64,000 bases of DNA from Anaerolineaceae bacterium. Lineage in GTDB: Bacteria > Chloroflexota > Anaerolineae > Anaerolineales > Anaerolineaceae. A program made the position numbers and the translations under genes. Below are positions 25,175-35,000 of this stretch, in pieces. Every line of letters begins with the position of its first letter. Positions within the stretch are counted from its first letter, which is position 1. A model generated the notes under the pieces. That model had not been told where the DNA came from. It saw nothing but the letters and a program-made list of their open reading frames with translations, and did no database searches. The stretch spans positions 124,001 to 188,000 of the forward strand of contig JARKPB010000008.1 of assembly GCA_029975475.1 (NCBI GenBank), given 5' to 3'.

Positions 25175-26215
25175 TTAGACGCGGCGCTGGTAGGCGCTTT
25201 CGCCCATCAGGGCGGCGGGCATGGGCAGGTCAATCATGCGCTTCATGCCGGGGGTGGCGGCAACGACGTGCGGGATCATATTGACCGTAACGCCCATGGT
25301 GGCGATGCCGCCGGCTATTTCGGGCTTGATCGACATATGGATCTCGGGTTTGCCGAAGATATTGATGTAATCGCCGGTATCCTGGTTTTCCAACTGCGGA
25401 TGGATCTGCTGCGGGTGTACCAGGCGGACGACTTCTTTATCGCCGCGGTAGCCTACGCCGATATGAGCGCAGCCAGCAACCATGCCGGGCTGGACCTTGA
25501 CGTGCGGGGTTTCGCGGTAGACCTTGGAAATGATCGGTTCGCGGGTCTGTTCGATGCGGTCCACGCTGAGACCGAGGGCATCGCTGATCATGTGGATCGA
25601 TTCGGGGAAACCGACATGCCCGACGATTGAGCCGTCAGCAACGCCGGCTTTGAATGCTTCAGGGGTGGTGCCAACACCCTGGCTCTTTATTACAGTCGGG
25701 CCGTAGGGGCTGAGGTCGTTGACGCGCGAGGCTTCAATGCGTTCGACGCTGTGGCAGCCGCCGGTGAGCATGACCACCAGCGCATCCAGGACGAAACCGG
25801 GGTTGACACCGGTGCCGAGCACGGTAACGCCGTGTTTCTTGGCGAGGTCATCCAATTCTTTGCCGAGGGCGGGGCTTTGCGCGTCCGGGTCGGACATTTC
25901 TTCAGCGATGGAGATGCAGTTGATGCCAGCGGTGATGACCTTGCGCAGATCAGGCATCTGCTCGGAGATCCAGGAGGTGGTGGCGAGGATGGCGATATCC
26001 ACCTTGGATTTATCCAGGACGTCTTCCGGTTTACCGGCGACTTTAACGCCGAGGGTTTTGCCGAGGCCGAGCACTTCGCCGAGGTCTTTGCCGACATACT
26101 CCGGGCGGCTGTCCACCGCCGCGACAATCTGCAGACCGCTTTTGTCGAGCATCAGGCGGGCCATGCCGCTTCCCATTGCTCCGAGACCCCACTGAAGGAC
26201 ACGAATTGGCTTCAT
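25175..26215 (-). CDS. ord: 2,4-diaminopentanoate dehydrogenase
   Basis: Oxidatively deaminates 2,4-diaminopentanoate at C4 to 2-amino-4-oxopentanoate, with NAD(P)+. The 346-residue protein opens with a Rossmann fold (VLQWGLGAMGSGMARLML), followed by AILATTSWISEQMPDLR and GVNPGFVLDALVVMLTGGCHSV, like the dihydrodipicolinate-reductase-like family to which Ord belongs. CAGGAGAGG precedes the ATG. As first gene of the operon it should be the most 5' message segment. Confidence 0.92.
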   Translation of the reverse strand: MKPIRVLQWGLGAMGSGMARLMLDKSGLQIVAAVDSRPEYVGKDLGEVLGLGKTLGVKVAGKPEDVLDKSKVDIAILATTSWISEQMPDLRKVITAGINCISIAEEMSDPDAQSPALGKELDDLAKKHGVTVLGTGVNPGFVLDALVVMLTGGCHSVERIEASRVNDLSPYGPTVIKSQGVGTTPEAFKAGVADGSIVGHVGFPESIHMISDALGLSVDRIEQTREPIISKVYRETPHVKVQPGMVAGCAHIGVGYRGDKEVVRLVHPQQIHPQLENQDTGDYINIFGKPEIHMSIKPEIAGGIATMGVTVNMIPHVVAATPGMKRMIDLPMPAALMGESAYQRRV

Positions 26216-26297
26216 ATAATTCCTCTCCTGAAGGTTTAAGATTGGTTTCCCAGCAGGTTAATCATCCCAGAATTGGGTTGGCTTGGGTAGCTCTGAA

Positions 26298-26315
26298 TGT
26301 CAGTCTTTGCTGACA
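26298..26315. promoter_or_regulatory. Inverted repeat upstream of the ornithine operon
   Basis: TGTCAG (26298-26303) and CTGACA (26310-26315) form a perfect inverted repeat with a 6-nt loop, about 83 nt before ord on the minus strand and about 160 nt before the start of the plus-strand gene. A weak promoter for ord (TTGTTG, 17 nt, TTAAAA on the minus strand) lies just upstream of it. It may be an operator. No candidate regulator gene is adjacent. Confidence 0.4.
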
Positions 26316-26474
26316 CTTTCATCCTGTTTTTAACGGACAGTCATCTACCACAACAAGGTCTTCAGAATTGGTCAGATTGCAATTTAATTACAAATTCATG
26401 CAAGTATGGACAAACCGTACCTCGATATATTAAAATCTTTAGTATCAGGATTCAATATTTCTCAAGGGGCGATG

Positions 26475-27965
26475 ATGAGTAATCTGAGTACATCTCCATC
26501 CATTGAAATCAGTTTTCTGGTTCAGCGTGCAAAGAAATTGTGGGCGCAGGGGGATAAAAGAAACAGCGGTGTATTTATCAATGAGATTCTAAAAGAAGAT
26601 TTTTCGAACACAGAGGCCTGGGGATTGTTATATGAGCAATATGGCAACGGCAGGCCGTTTGAGATATTCTTGCGGGATTTTGCCAACAGGTATTATCCAG
26701 GTCGATTACCAATTTTGGAAAAGGCCTTTCTGGCTCCCAAAGCCATCCATTCTTCAGTTCCAGTCTCGCCACAACTGGATGCTTCTGCTGCATATCCGTT
26801 CGGTACCGACTATCAGCAAGCACAGCCTGGCAGCCAGCAGGACCAGACGAACCGCGTTGCTGCGCCTGGTCCACAGGTGAGCCATCCAGCACCGCCTACA
26901 ACTGCGGCGATCTACACGAATCGGCCAGCCCCCGGCGGCAACCAGTCAATTGATTATCAGGTTGATAGGCAGCCCCGGGATTATTTCAGTCAAGCCGAAT
27001 CGCCCCAGAATTTTTCCCCAACCCCATCCGCCACAAACTTGCCCGGCGTACCTTGCGTTTCCTGCGGCTGGATCAATGATCCAGCATCTTCCTTTTGCGG
27101 TCACTGCGGCTACCTGCTGAAGAGCGTTGCGCCAGGCAGCAACCCGGCTGGGAGGAATCAATCGTCAGGTCAGGTGGGACCCTATCCACAACCTGTCTAC
27201 CCAGCCGTGGGAGATGGCTCAAAAGGCGGGTTTTGGAAGTCTTTTTTGTGGAATACCCTGATCTTCTTTTTGTTGACCTTTGTGGTCGGTTTTCTTACTG
27301 CGTTTATTGCTCAAGGTGATTCGGACGCAGCCATGGCTTTCTTTGCCATTGGCCAATATGTCAGCGCTTTTGTTACTCCGGCAATTACTTCCAAAAAACT
27401 ACTGGCCTTCAAGGTCGGAACCAGTATGGCAGGTTGGCTGGTCACCTTGCTGGTTCAGGCCGTCATTTTACCGATGATCTTATTCAGCGGTTCACGTGGA
27501 TTCGATGGATTGGGGTTTGGGCTGACGGGATATGCTGGCTTTGATTTGTTGATTATTGCAGGTGTGGCGGTCTTTGGCGGATTGCTGTTTTTCCGCTACA
27601 AAGGTCATCAAGTCAACCCCACTACTGGGAGGCAAGAGCCAGCTCGTCCGGTACAGCAAGTAACCCATCCTTCTAGCAACCAAGCGATGCCTCTGGAATT
27701 CCCGGCCCTCCAAACCGGGCGGTCAATCTGGGTGTCGTTGGCGTTGTTTGTAGTGTTGGGCGGTCCCGGGATTGCGCTATCTTACTTGTTACTTGATTAC
27801 GAAGGGGTAGGCCTGTTAATTTTCGCTTTTCTATATTATGCGATCATATCTGGAATCATCAGCGCTAACGATAAACGCGGCTTCTGGCGCGGTGCAGGCT
27901 TGGGACTCGCATTGGGCTTTATCGGGCTGGGAATCGTGCTGTTCTCAAACAACCAGAATCGCTAA
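26475..27965 (+). CDS. Zinc-ribbon multi-pass membrane protein
   Basis: About 496 residues from the ATG at 26475, chosen because AAGGGG lies 5 nt upstream; a longer reading to 26406 lacks a ribosome site. Order of parts: an N-terminal helical segment (SFLVQRAKKLWAQGDKRNSG), a long Pro/Gln/Ser-rich linker, a double-CxxC zinc ribbon (CVSCGWINDP..FCGHCGYLL) and then a membrane domain of about seven hydrophobic segments interrupted by a second hydrophilic loop. Soluble zinc-ribbon plus membrane architectures like this are common in Chloroflexota and unassigned. The GC content is somewhat lower than in neighbouring genes. Function unknown. Confidence 0.72.
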   Translation: MSNLSTSPSIEISFLVQRAKKLWAQGDKRNSGVFINEILKEDFSNTEAWGLLYEQYGNGRPFEIFLRDFANRYYPGRLPILEKAFLAPKAIHSSVPVSPQLDASAAYPFGTDYQQAQPGSQQDQTNRVAAPGPQVSHPAPPTTAAIYTNRPAPGGNQSIDYQVDRQPRDYFSQAESPQNFSPTPSATNLPGVPCVSCGWINDPASSFCGHCGYLLKSVAPGSNPAGRNQSSGQVGPYPQPVYPAVGDGSKGGFWKSFLWNTLIFFLLTFVVGFLTAFIAQGDSDAAMAFFAIGQYVSAFVTPAITSKKLLAFKVGTSMAGWLVTLLVQAVILPMILFSGSRGFDGLGFGLTGYAGFDLLIIAGVAVFGGLLFFRYKGHQVNPTTGRQEPARPVQQVTHPSSNQAMPLEFPALQTGRSIWVSLALFVVLGGPGIALSYLLLDYEGVGLLIFAFLYYAIISGIISANDKRGFWRGAGLGLALGFIGLGIVLFSNNQNR

Positions 27966-28080
27966 TCAAGTACGTGGAAAAACTCCACTTTAATGGTATA
28001 CTTCAAAGGTTGTGTTGATCAGACTTCTTATGAAAATTCCACAGGGCAGCCGCCCTGGCTGATTGACCCGAAGGAATGTT

Positions 28081-29220
28081 GTGAATTTCGAACAATTTGG
28101 TTTTACCCCGCAGATCGCTGCGGGCATTTCGGCTGCTGGTTACCAAACCCCCACGCCTATTCAACTGAAATCCATCCCGCAGATTTTATCCGGCAAGGAT
28201 TTGATCGGCCTGGCCCAGACTGGCACGGGCAAGACGGCTGCTTTCGCGCTGCCGCTTTTGCAGCGCCTGTCTTACGGCCGCACCGGGGTGCTGCGCGCGC
28301 TGGTGCTCTCCCCTACCCGCGAGCTGGCCGAGCAGACCTACCGTGCAATCCAGGCCTTGGGGCGCAAGACTGGCTTGCGCGCCGCGACCGTCTACGGTGG
28401 GGTCAGCCCCGTACCGCAGATCCGCGCCCTGCGCTCCGGCGTGGAGATCGTGGTCGCCTGCCCCGGCCGCCTGCTGGACCTGATTGGCCAGCGCCAGGTG
28501 CGCATGGAGCGAATTGAGACCGTGATTATTGACGAAGCCGATATGATGTTTGATATGGGCTTTTTACCAGATGTGCGCCGCATTCTTGCGCTGGTACCCG
28601 AAAAGCGCCAGACGCTGCTGTTCTCGGCGACGATGTCGAAAGAGATCCGCAAGCTGGCCGAGGATATTCTGGTCAACCCGGTGGCGGTGGAAATCAACGC
28701 TTCCAAGCCGATCGAAACAGTCAGCCACGGCCTGTGCAAGGTGGAGACGGCGGATAAATTCGACGCGCTGCTGGAGCTGATTTACGGTTCTGGCAACGGG
28801 CAGGTGCTGGTTTTCACCCGCACCAAACACCGCGCCAGCAAGGTGGCGCTGCTGCTGGCCAAGGCCGGGATTGCCGCCACGGCGCTGCAAGGGAATATGT
28901 CGCAGAACCAGCGCGCCGCAGCCATGGACCGCTTCCGCAGCGGCAAGGCGCGCGTGATGGTGGCGACTGATATCGCTGCGCGCGGGATCGATGTCTCGCA
29001 GGTTACCCATGTAATCAACTATGATCTGCCGGACACGGCGGAAGCCTACACCCATCGCATCGGCCGAACCGGGCGCATGGAACGGCTGGGCAGCGCGCTG
29101 ACCCTGGCCACCCGCGAAGACGCCTATATGGTGCGCACAATCGAGAAACTGCTCGGCAAACCGATGGAATACAAACCGGTGAGCCGGCCGCGCCCCGCCC
29201 AGCAGCCAGTGGCTGCCTGA
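28081..29220 (+). CDS. DEAD-box ATP-dependent RNA helicase
   Basis: The 379-residue protein has every core helicase motif: the Q motif (GYQTPTPIQ), Walker A AQTGTGKTAAF, PTRELAEQTYR, DEAD in VIIDEADMMFDMGF, SAT in LLFSATMSKEI, and the C-lobe motifs VATDIAARGIDVSQV and HRIGRTGRM. It lacks the long C-terminal extensions of CsdA or DbpA, so it is a minimal helicase of the RhlE/CshA kind. I use the GTG at 28081 with AAGGA upstream; the in-frame TTG at 28063 is less likely. A CAGGGC/GCCCTG hairpin sits in the 5' leader. Likely role: RNA unwinding in ribosome assembly, decay or cold adaptation. Confidence 0.93.
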   Translation: MNFEQFGFTPQIAAGISAAGYQTPTPIQLKSIPQILSGKDLIGLAQTGTGKTAAFALPLLQRLSYGRTGVLRALVLSPTRELAEQTYRAIQALGRKTGLRAATVYGGVSPVPQIRALRSGVEIVVACPGRLLDLIGQRQVRMERIETVIIDEADMMFDMGFLPDVRRILALVPEKRQTLLFSATMSKEIRKLAEDILVNPVAVEINASKPIETVSHGLCKVETADKFDALLELIYGSGNGQVLVFTRTKHRASKVALLLAKAGIAATALQGNMSQNQRAAAMDRFRSGKARVMVATDIAARGIDVSQVTHVINYDLPDTAEAYTHRIGRTGRMERLGSALTLATREDAYMVRTIEKLLGKPMEYKPVSRPRPAQQPVAA

Positions 29221-29236
29221 TCGTGAGATAGATTAA

Positions 29237-29263
29237 GCCCGCGATACGCTCGCGGGTTTTTTT
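29237..29263 (+). terminator. Rho-independent terminator after the helicase gene
   Basis: CCCGCG and CGCGGG pair around a 7-nt loop, followed by seven T residues. It also touches the 3' end of the convergent membrane-protein gene. Confidence 0.88.
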
Positions 29264-29819
29264 ATGCTTCGGTATGGGCGGCTGGCTGCGGCGGACGGCG
29301 TTTGGTGAAGCCCATAATCAGGCCGAGCGCCAGCGACCAGAGGGCAGCCAGGCCGATCTGGTAGTCAGCGGGCAGCAGGAAGGTCAGCGTGTGGGCTGGA
29401 ATCCAGAACCAGAGGAGAGTCTTCCAGGCGGTGGTGATGCCGGCAAAGCCGCGCTGGCCGAGGATCAGGTTGTCCTCCAGGCGGTGAAAGGCCATCATTT
29501 GCGGGCCGAAGAGCAGGTTGGTGAAAACGGAGACCGCGAAGGCGCGGCCAAAGCCAGCGGCGAAGAAGGCGGGCAGCAGACCGTGCTCCACCAGCGCGGC
29601 GGCAAAGCCTTTCATGCCGGTAAAGGCGTATTTGATGATGACGCCGAGCAGCGCCCAGGCTGCCATTTTTGCCAGCAGCTGCGGCCAGGTGCAAGGCAGG
29701 GCCAGGCGCTTGCGCTGGACACTGAAGGAAACGATTTCGCCCAGCGTGCCCAGGATGGCGAATTGGACGGCGGCTGAAAGCAGGGGGTTGGATTTGACCC
29801 AGGTGAGGTAAATTTCCAT
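29262..29819 (-). CDS. Mpv17/PMP22-like integral membrane protein
   Basis: A 185-residue protein with about four hydrophobic segments. The C-terminal part, TLLWFWIPAHTLTFLLP..YQIGLAALWSLALG, resembles the signature of the Mpv17/PMP22 family (W..FW...Q..NF..VP...R.......W), better known from eukaryotes but present in some bacteria. The final residues are basic and proline-rich. The substrate or role is unknown. The gene is convergent with the helicase gene and 85 nt after the Ser/Thr kinase gene on the same strand. Confidence 0.6.
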   Translation of the reverse strand: MEIYLTWVKSNPLLSAAVQFAILGTLGEIVSFSVQRKRLALPCTWPQLLAKMAAWALLGVIIKYAFTGMKGFAAALVEHGLLPAFFAAGFGRAFAVSVFTNLLFGPQMMAFHRLEDNLILGQRGFAGITTAWKTLLWFWIPAHTLTFLLPADYQIGLAALWSLALGLIMGFTKRRPPQPAAHTEA

Positions 29820-29904
29820 GCTACCTTTTGAAGTTGAGAAAGATGCTCCATCCTATCAAGCCCAGCCTGGGGCGTCAAGGTGACTGGTTTGGTTTGCTGG
29901 CAGG

Positions 29905-31470
29905 TTAAGGCCGCCAGACTTTCACATCCACGGTAACCGTTCCCTGGTTGTCGTTGAATCCGGTGTACACATCGTTAATGGTGAATTCCAGGTAACCGGT
30001 GTCATCCGCATAAAAATAGGACTGGTTGCCGACCAGGTACGTGGAAGACCCGTTGGATAATTCCATGATCAACATGCCGGGTTGGCCGCTACATGCAGGG
30101 GCGAAGCAGCGCTCCATCAGTTGTTCCAATTTCGGGCCGGGGACCCCACTGGCGTCGGTAAATGGATAATTGTTGGGGTCAATTGACCAGGTACCGTAGA
30201 CATAATTAACCTGGACGCGGTCGCCTTTCATCACATTGACCAGGGTGCTGGTGCGCATCCAGGATTTGACGTCCACGCGGTAGAAAGCGACCGGCTCGCC
30301 GTAGAGAAGATTCCAGCGCAGGTCGGTGGCGCTGAACAAGACCACCGCAGCCGTGACCAGGAGGAGAGCAACGCCAGCAATCAGGCCAATCAGCCATTTG
30401 CGCGGTTTCCGTGCTTGGATGGTCGGGGCAGTCGAGGAGGGGAAAAGCGCTGCGGGGCTGGCTGGTGAGGGGGAAGGGGCAGGCGGCCTGGGCGCCGGTT
30501 CGGTGGAATCATCCACCAAGGGGTGGAGTTTGGAGGGCAGCGTGCCCGCGCCTTCCAGTGGAACTGTATCGTAAATCACGCCAGTTTGATCAGCGGGTGA
30601 CTGGTCTGCGGTGGTCGGGGCCTTAGCCGAGGTTGAAGCGAGCATCAGGCTGCCCAGCATCTGACTGGCAGAGGCAGGGCGCTGGCCAGGGTCGCGCGCC
30701 AGGCAGCTCATAACCAGGCTGATGAGATCGGGCGGAAGAGCTGGGGCGAATTGGCTGAGTGGGACCGGCTCAGCGTTGACTTTTTCCCACAGGATGCGGT
30801 CGGTGGTTGAAGCGCTGTTGTTGGCGCGTTCGCCGGTGAAGGGACGCTCTCCACCAGAAAGCATCTCGTAGAGCACGATGCCAAGGGAGTAGAGATCGGT
30901 TTGCGGGGTGGGCGGCTGGCCGGCGATTTGTTCCGGGGCGATGTAGGCCGGTGTGCCGAGACCGGCATTGGTCAACGTGCTGCTTTCTGTCAGCCTGGCG
31001 ATGCCAAAATCGGATACCAGCGCGTTTCCATTGGAGGAGATGAGGATATTGGCGGGTTTGATGTCACAGTGGATGATGCCCAACTGGTGAGCGTAATTCA
31101 AGGCGGCAAGCACCTGGCTGATGGGCTGGCGGACTTCCTCCGGCGTGAAGGGGCGGGCGCGGTCGAAGATCTGGCGGCGCAGGGTTACGCCTTCAATGTA
31201 GTCCATCACCAGGAAGTAAACCGATTGATGCGATTCCAGCCCGTAAAAACGGACGATGTTTGGGTGCTGAAGCCTGGAGAGGGTGGCGGCTTCTTTCTCA
31301 AACCGGCGCAAGAAGATGCGGTCTTCGGCGAAATCCGGTTTGAGCATCTTGAGCGCCAGCGGCACCAGACGGGTGGTATCCCAGACTTTATAGACTACCG
31401 CCATCCCGCCTTCACCCAGGGAGTCGATGATCTGGTAGGGGCCGATGGTGGAGCCAAGCAGATTATTCAT
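29905..31470 (-). CDS. Transmembrane Ser/Thr protein kinase (PknB-like) with extracytoplasmic domain
   Basis: The 521-residue protein has an N-terminal kinase domain (about 1-275): GEGGMAVVYKV glycine loop, K41 in LALKML, catalytic loop H134-C-D136 with N141, and D154-F-G. The usual Arg of HRD is Cys, so activation-loop control may differ. A Pro/Ser/Ala-rich juxtamembrane linker (280-355) leads to one membrane helix (359-380) and a unique extracytoplasmic domain of about 140 residues ending in VTVDVKVWRP. No PASTA repeats are present. It is transcribed divergently from the ESX-like locus, which encodes an FHA protein, a natural reader of kinase-made phosphothreonine; control of secretion by this kinase is inferred. 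Confidence 0.92.
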   Translation of the reverse strand: MNNLLGSTIGPYQIIDSLGEGGMAVVYKVWDTTRLVPLALKMLKPDFAEDRIFLRRFEKEAATLSRLQHPNIVRFYGLESHQSVYFLVMDYIEGVTLRRQIFDRARPFTPEEVRQPISQVLAALNYAHQLGIIHCDIKPANILISSNGNALVSDFGIARLTESSTLTNAGLGTPAYIAPEQIAGQPPTPQTDLYSLGIVLYEMLSGGERPFTGERANNSASTTDRILWEKVNAEPVPLSQFAPALPPDLISLVMSCLARDPGQRPASASQMLGSLMLASTSAKAPTTADQSPADQTGVIYDTVPLEGAGTLPSKLHPLVDDSTEPAPRPPAPSPSPASPAALFPSSTAPTIQARKPRKWLIGLIAGVALLLVTAAVVLFSATDLRWNLLYGEPVAFYRVDVKSWMRTSTLVNVMKGDRVQVNYVYGTWSIDPNNYPFTDASGVPGPKLEQLMERCFAPACSGQPGMLIMELSNGSSTYLVGNQSYFYADDTGYLEFTINDVYTGFNDNQGTVTVDVKVWRP

Positions 31471-31553
31471 GATGATACCTCCGGGGGCTGCTTTGCAGGT
31501 GTTGATGCAGCATGGCGATGGGTGTACAGAAGTGTTGCAGTTTTATTAAGCGT

Positions 31554-31593
31554 TTGACTTACCCGGTGATTATTATATAATCTTAATAAGATT
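31554..31593 (+). promoter_or_regulatory. Promoter of the ESX-like locus with overlapping palindrome
   Basis: TTGACT (31554-31559), 16 nt and a consensus TATAAT (31576-31581) lie 96 nt before the first gene. A perfect palindrome AATCTTA-A-TAAGATT (31579-31593) starts in the -10 and covers the expected start site, so a repressor is likely. The same 206-nt gap holds the unseen promoter of the divergent kinase. Confidence 0.7.
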
Positions 31594-31676
31594 GAGGGGC
31601 TTATTAGTGGTAAAAAAATACGCGGCATGTGCTGTCAACCGTCTTTAATCATTCATTTCAAAAAGGAGAATACGCA

Positions 31677-31955
31677 ATGCCAACACTTCATATGGACGTC
31701 GAGGTATGCCGGGGGACGCAGCAGAAGATCATCCAGCAGCAGGGCCAGATGGTGCAGGTGCTGGGACAGGTGACCAACTCGGTCAATTCCACGGTGGGTT
31801 CCGCCTGGATTGGCCAGTCGGCTACCGAGTTTCAAGCGCAGTATGACCAGCTGCGCGGCTCACTGACCACTCAACTGGAGACCTTGAACCAGCTGGCGAA
31901 CCGCCTGGCGCAGGAAATTGCGCAGTGGGAAGCTGCCGCTTCCAAGATGGGATAA
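31677..31955 (+). CDS. WXG100 (ESAT-6-like) protein
   Basis: A 92-residue protein with the helix-turn-helix hairpin of the WXG100 family: W44-I-G46 at the turn, heptad-like hydrophobic pattern on both sides, no signal peptide. Such proteins are exported as dimers by type VII secretion systems and can be needed for ATPase activation. I use the ATG at 31677, which has AAAAGGAG 8 nt upstream; an earlier start at 31629 lacks one. It shares with two later proteins an N-terminal HM(D/Q/E)xE and a C-terminal EIxQW. The gene is first in the locus and followed by a strong hairpin. Confidence 0.9.
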   Translation: MPTLHMDVEVCRGTQQKIIQQQGQMVQVLGQVTNSVNSTVGSAWIGQSATEFQAQYDQLRGSLTTQLETLNQLANRLAQEIAQWEAAASKMG

Positions 31956-31980
31956 GCACTGGAAGGATTATCATGACAGG

Positions 31981-32024
31981 CCGCTCCGGGCGGGGAAGCC
32001 CCCGCCCGGGAGAGCGGTTCTTTT
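31981..32024 (+). terminator. Strong hairpin between esx and eccC-like genes, attenuator-like
   Basis: CCGCTC-CGGGCGGGG pairs with CCCCGCCCGG-GAGAGCGG around a tiny loop and is followed by TTCTTTT. It lies 25 nt after the WXG100 stop and 22 nt before the ATPase start, so partial termination would make far more WXG100 protein than ATPase from one promoter. Confidence 0.75.
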
Positions 32025-32045
32025 CGTTATTAATAAGGATGAGCT

Positions 32046-35000
32046 ATGGGTAGTGGTGGGATGATCCAAAGCGAACTGGGCAGCTATCATAACGGTCGCC
32101 GGCGCTATACAATCGCGATGCGCGAACCGTTCGACATCCCGAGTGATACGATCGAGATCCCGGCGCCAGATTCAGCACCAATGGCGCCGCCGCAGCAAAA
32201 TATGCTGCTCACCTTGCTGCCTTCCGGCATCATGGTGGTTGGTACGGTGGTGGCTGGCTTTCTTTCCTCCGGAAATATGGCTTTGTTAATTCCAATGATG
32301 GTGATGAGCCTGGGGATGCCGATGGCCACCATCATTGCCACGCAGGTGCAGAAGAAGAATTACCGCAAATCAGTTGAGCAGCGCGAAAAGACCTACATGC
32401 AGGCGCTGGAGAAACAGCACGCCGAACTGGGGATTCTGGCAGATAAGTACCGCCGCACACTGGAACTGGAATATCCGCGCTGGGCCCCGCTGGTGGAAAT
32501 CGCCACCGCGCGCGGTAAAAACAAACGCTTGTGGTGGCGGCGCAGCTACGATCCCGATTTTTTGACCCTGCGCCTGGGAACGGGTGGGGGGACGCCCAGT
32601 TACAAACTGGTCTATTCCTCGGATTTTGACCGCAAAGATCCCCTGTTAAAACACGCGCAAAAATTGGCGGATGCCAACCGGCAAGCCGGGGATATGCCCA
32701 TCCTGTTCAGCCTGAAAAAGGTTGGCAGCGTGGTGCTATCCGGCCGCAAGCCGGAACATGCCTACGGACTGGCGCGCAAGTTCATCCTGGAACTGGCGGT
32801 GCATCACTCGCCGGAAGATTTGTCCATCGCTCTGCTGGCAGATTCGCCAGGGGCAGCTGAACGTTGGGGGTGGCTGAAATGGCTGCCGCATACGCGCTCC
32901 TTTAATGGGCAGAAACGGGTACGCCAGCTTTGCTTCTCCACCGCGGATACCCGCCCGTTCATGAATTTCCTTTCGACGGAATATGCCGCGCGGGCAGAAA
33001 AGCGGAAGAACGCCCGCCCCGGCGAAACCTTTGGCGCTTCGCTGGTGGTTTTGCTGGATGATAGCGGCGTGCTGCGCCAGTCGCAGGAGATCACCGCGCT
33101 GGCAGCCGAAGGACACGAACTGGGCATTCACCTGATCTTTGTCAATCAGAACGCGACTCCCAACACCTGCCGGGCTCGGGTTGAACTGCCGGAGGCGAAT
33201 GCTTTCCGCTACCTGGAAACCTTTACTGTTGAGGCGGAAAACTCCAGCCAGATTGGGGTTCCTGAACTTCCGGCACAGTCTGATTGTGAACTGGCAGCGC
33301 GCACCCTGGCCGGGTTGGAAGTGGCCGGCGGGCAGATGAGCTATGCCCTGCCGGATACCGTGCGCACCAGCCAGATAACCGCGCAGGATCCCTTCCAGGC
33401 AGAGACGCTGCAGCAATACTGGCAGCACTGGCCGGCGGATGAGGAGCAGGCGTTGTTCCCGGTCGGGATTCACGTGACCCGTGAAGGGCCGGAAACCTTT
33501 TACCTCGATTTTCGCCCGGATTGGGGAACCAGCCGCTCCGGCGGCAGCGACTTCAACGCTTTCCTGATTGGCGCACCTGGCTCGGGTAAATCGATCTTCC
33601 TGCAATCCCTGGTCATCTCCGCTGCTTACCGCTATTCTCCGCGCAGTTTGAATTTTATGTTGATGGATTTCAAAGCCGGGCCGTCTGAGCTAGCCAAAGC
33701 GCGCAACCTGCCCCACGTGGTTGGCTTTGTGGATAACCTGGATATGGAAAAAGCCGGCATGGCAGAACGGGCCTTGCAAGCGCTGGAGCGCGAGTTCCGG
33801 CGACGGGATGAGATGTTTATCCGCAACGGGAGGCCGAACGATATTTACGCTTACAATCAACGCGCGCCTCAGGACCCCCTGCCGCATTTGCTGACCATCA
33901 TTGATGAATTTGAGAGCGGAATCCGCATGGTGCCCAACCTGGTTGAACGGTTGCAAAAACTGGGCAGTCTGGGACGCGCCTACGGGATGTATTTCATTCT
34001 TGCCAATCAACGAACCATCCGCGAAATGGAAGCGCTTCAGGATTATGTCGCCTGGAAAATATTGTTAAAGGTGCAAAATCCGGACGAAATGCGCATGGTG
34101 GACCGCTCGCTGCCCATTCCGCGCGGCCGCGGTCACGGGTATGTTCGGGTTAAGGACCGGATCATCGAATTCCAGGGCGGCTGGGCGGGCGCAAAAGTCA
34201 GCCAGACTTCCCTTGAGGATGTGGAGCGGTTCACGATTGACGAAGTGCTGCCGGACGGCTCGACCCGCACCCTGTACACCCACGAGCCGGGATTGGAGAA
34301 AAAAGCCGCGGTCGCCAGCTCCTCGCAAACAGAGATGGATCTGTTTATGGATATGATCCAGGAAGCGACAGCCCGGCTCGAGATAAAACCCGCCGCGCCG
34401 ATCTATATTGAGCCGATTCCCGCCGACCTTTCTCTGGGGGACGTTTTGGACAGCACCGCGACGTTTCGCACCTATCACGAGGAGGACTGGGGCGATATCC
34501 GTCTGGCAGACCGCCGCCTGACCGCCGCGGTCGGGATCCTGGACCTGCCGCAAGAATGCCGTCAACTGCCCCTGGTGATCGATTTCAAACAGAAAGACGG
34601 GCATCTGTGGATTGTCGGTGCGCCCGGAAGCGGCACCGGAAAAGCCCTTTCAGCGGTACTGCTTTCGCTGGCCGCCACTCACCGGCCGGACGAAGTTCAA
34701 TTTTATTTGCTGGAATACGGAGATGGCAGCCTGAAAGGGCTGGAAGCCCTCCCGCATACCGGGGGCTTGATCCGGCTGAATGAACAGGAACGCCTGGAGC
34801 GGCTGCTGAAGCTGCTGGATGATACCGCGGATGAGCGCGGAAAGATGGACGCCGGTGAAAGCGGCTTCTCGCCGGAGCTGTTCGTTGTGATTAATAACTT
34901 CGCGGAACTGCGCACCACCTACCCGGATCAGGCGGATGCGCTGGCACGTTTTGTGCGCACGGGGAAATCACTGGGGATCCATCTGATCCTGGTTACCAAC

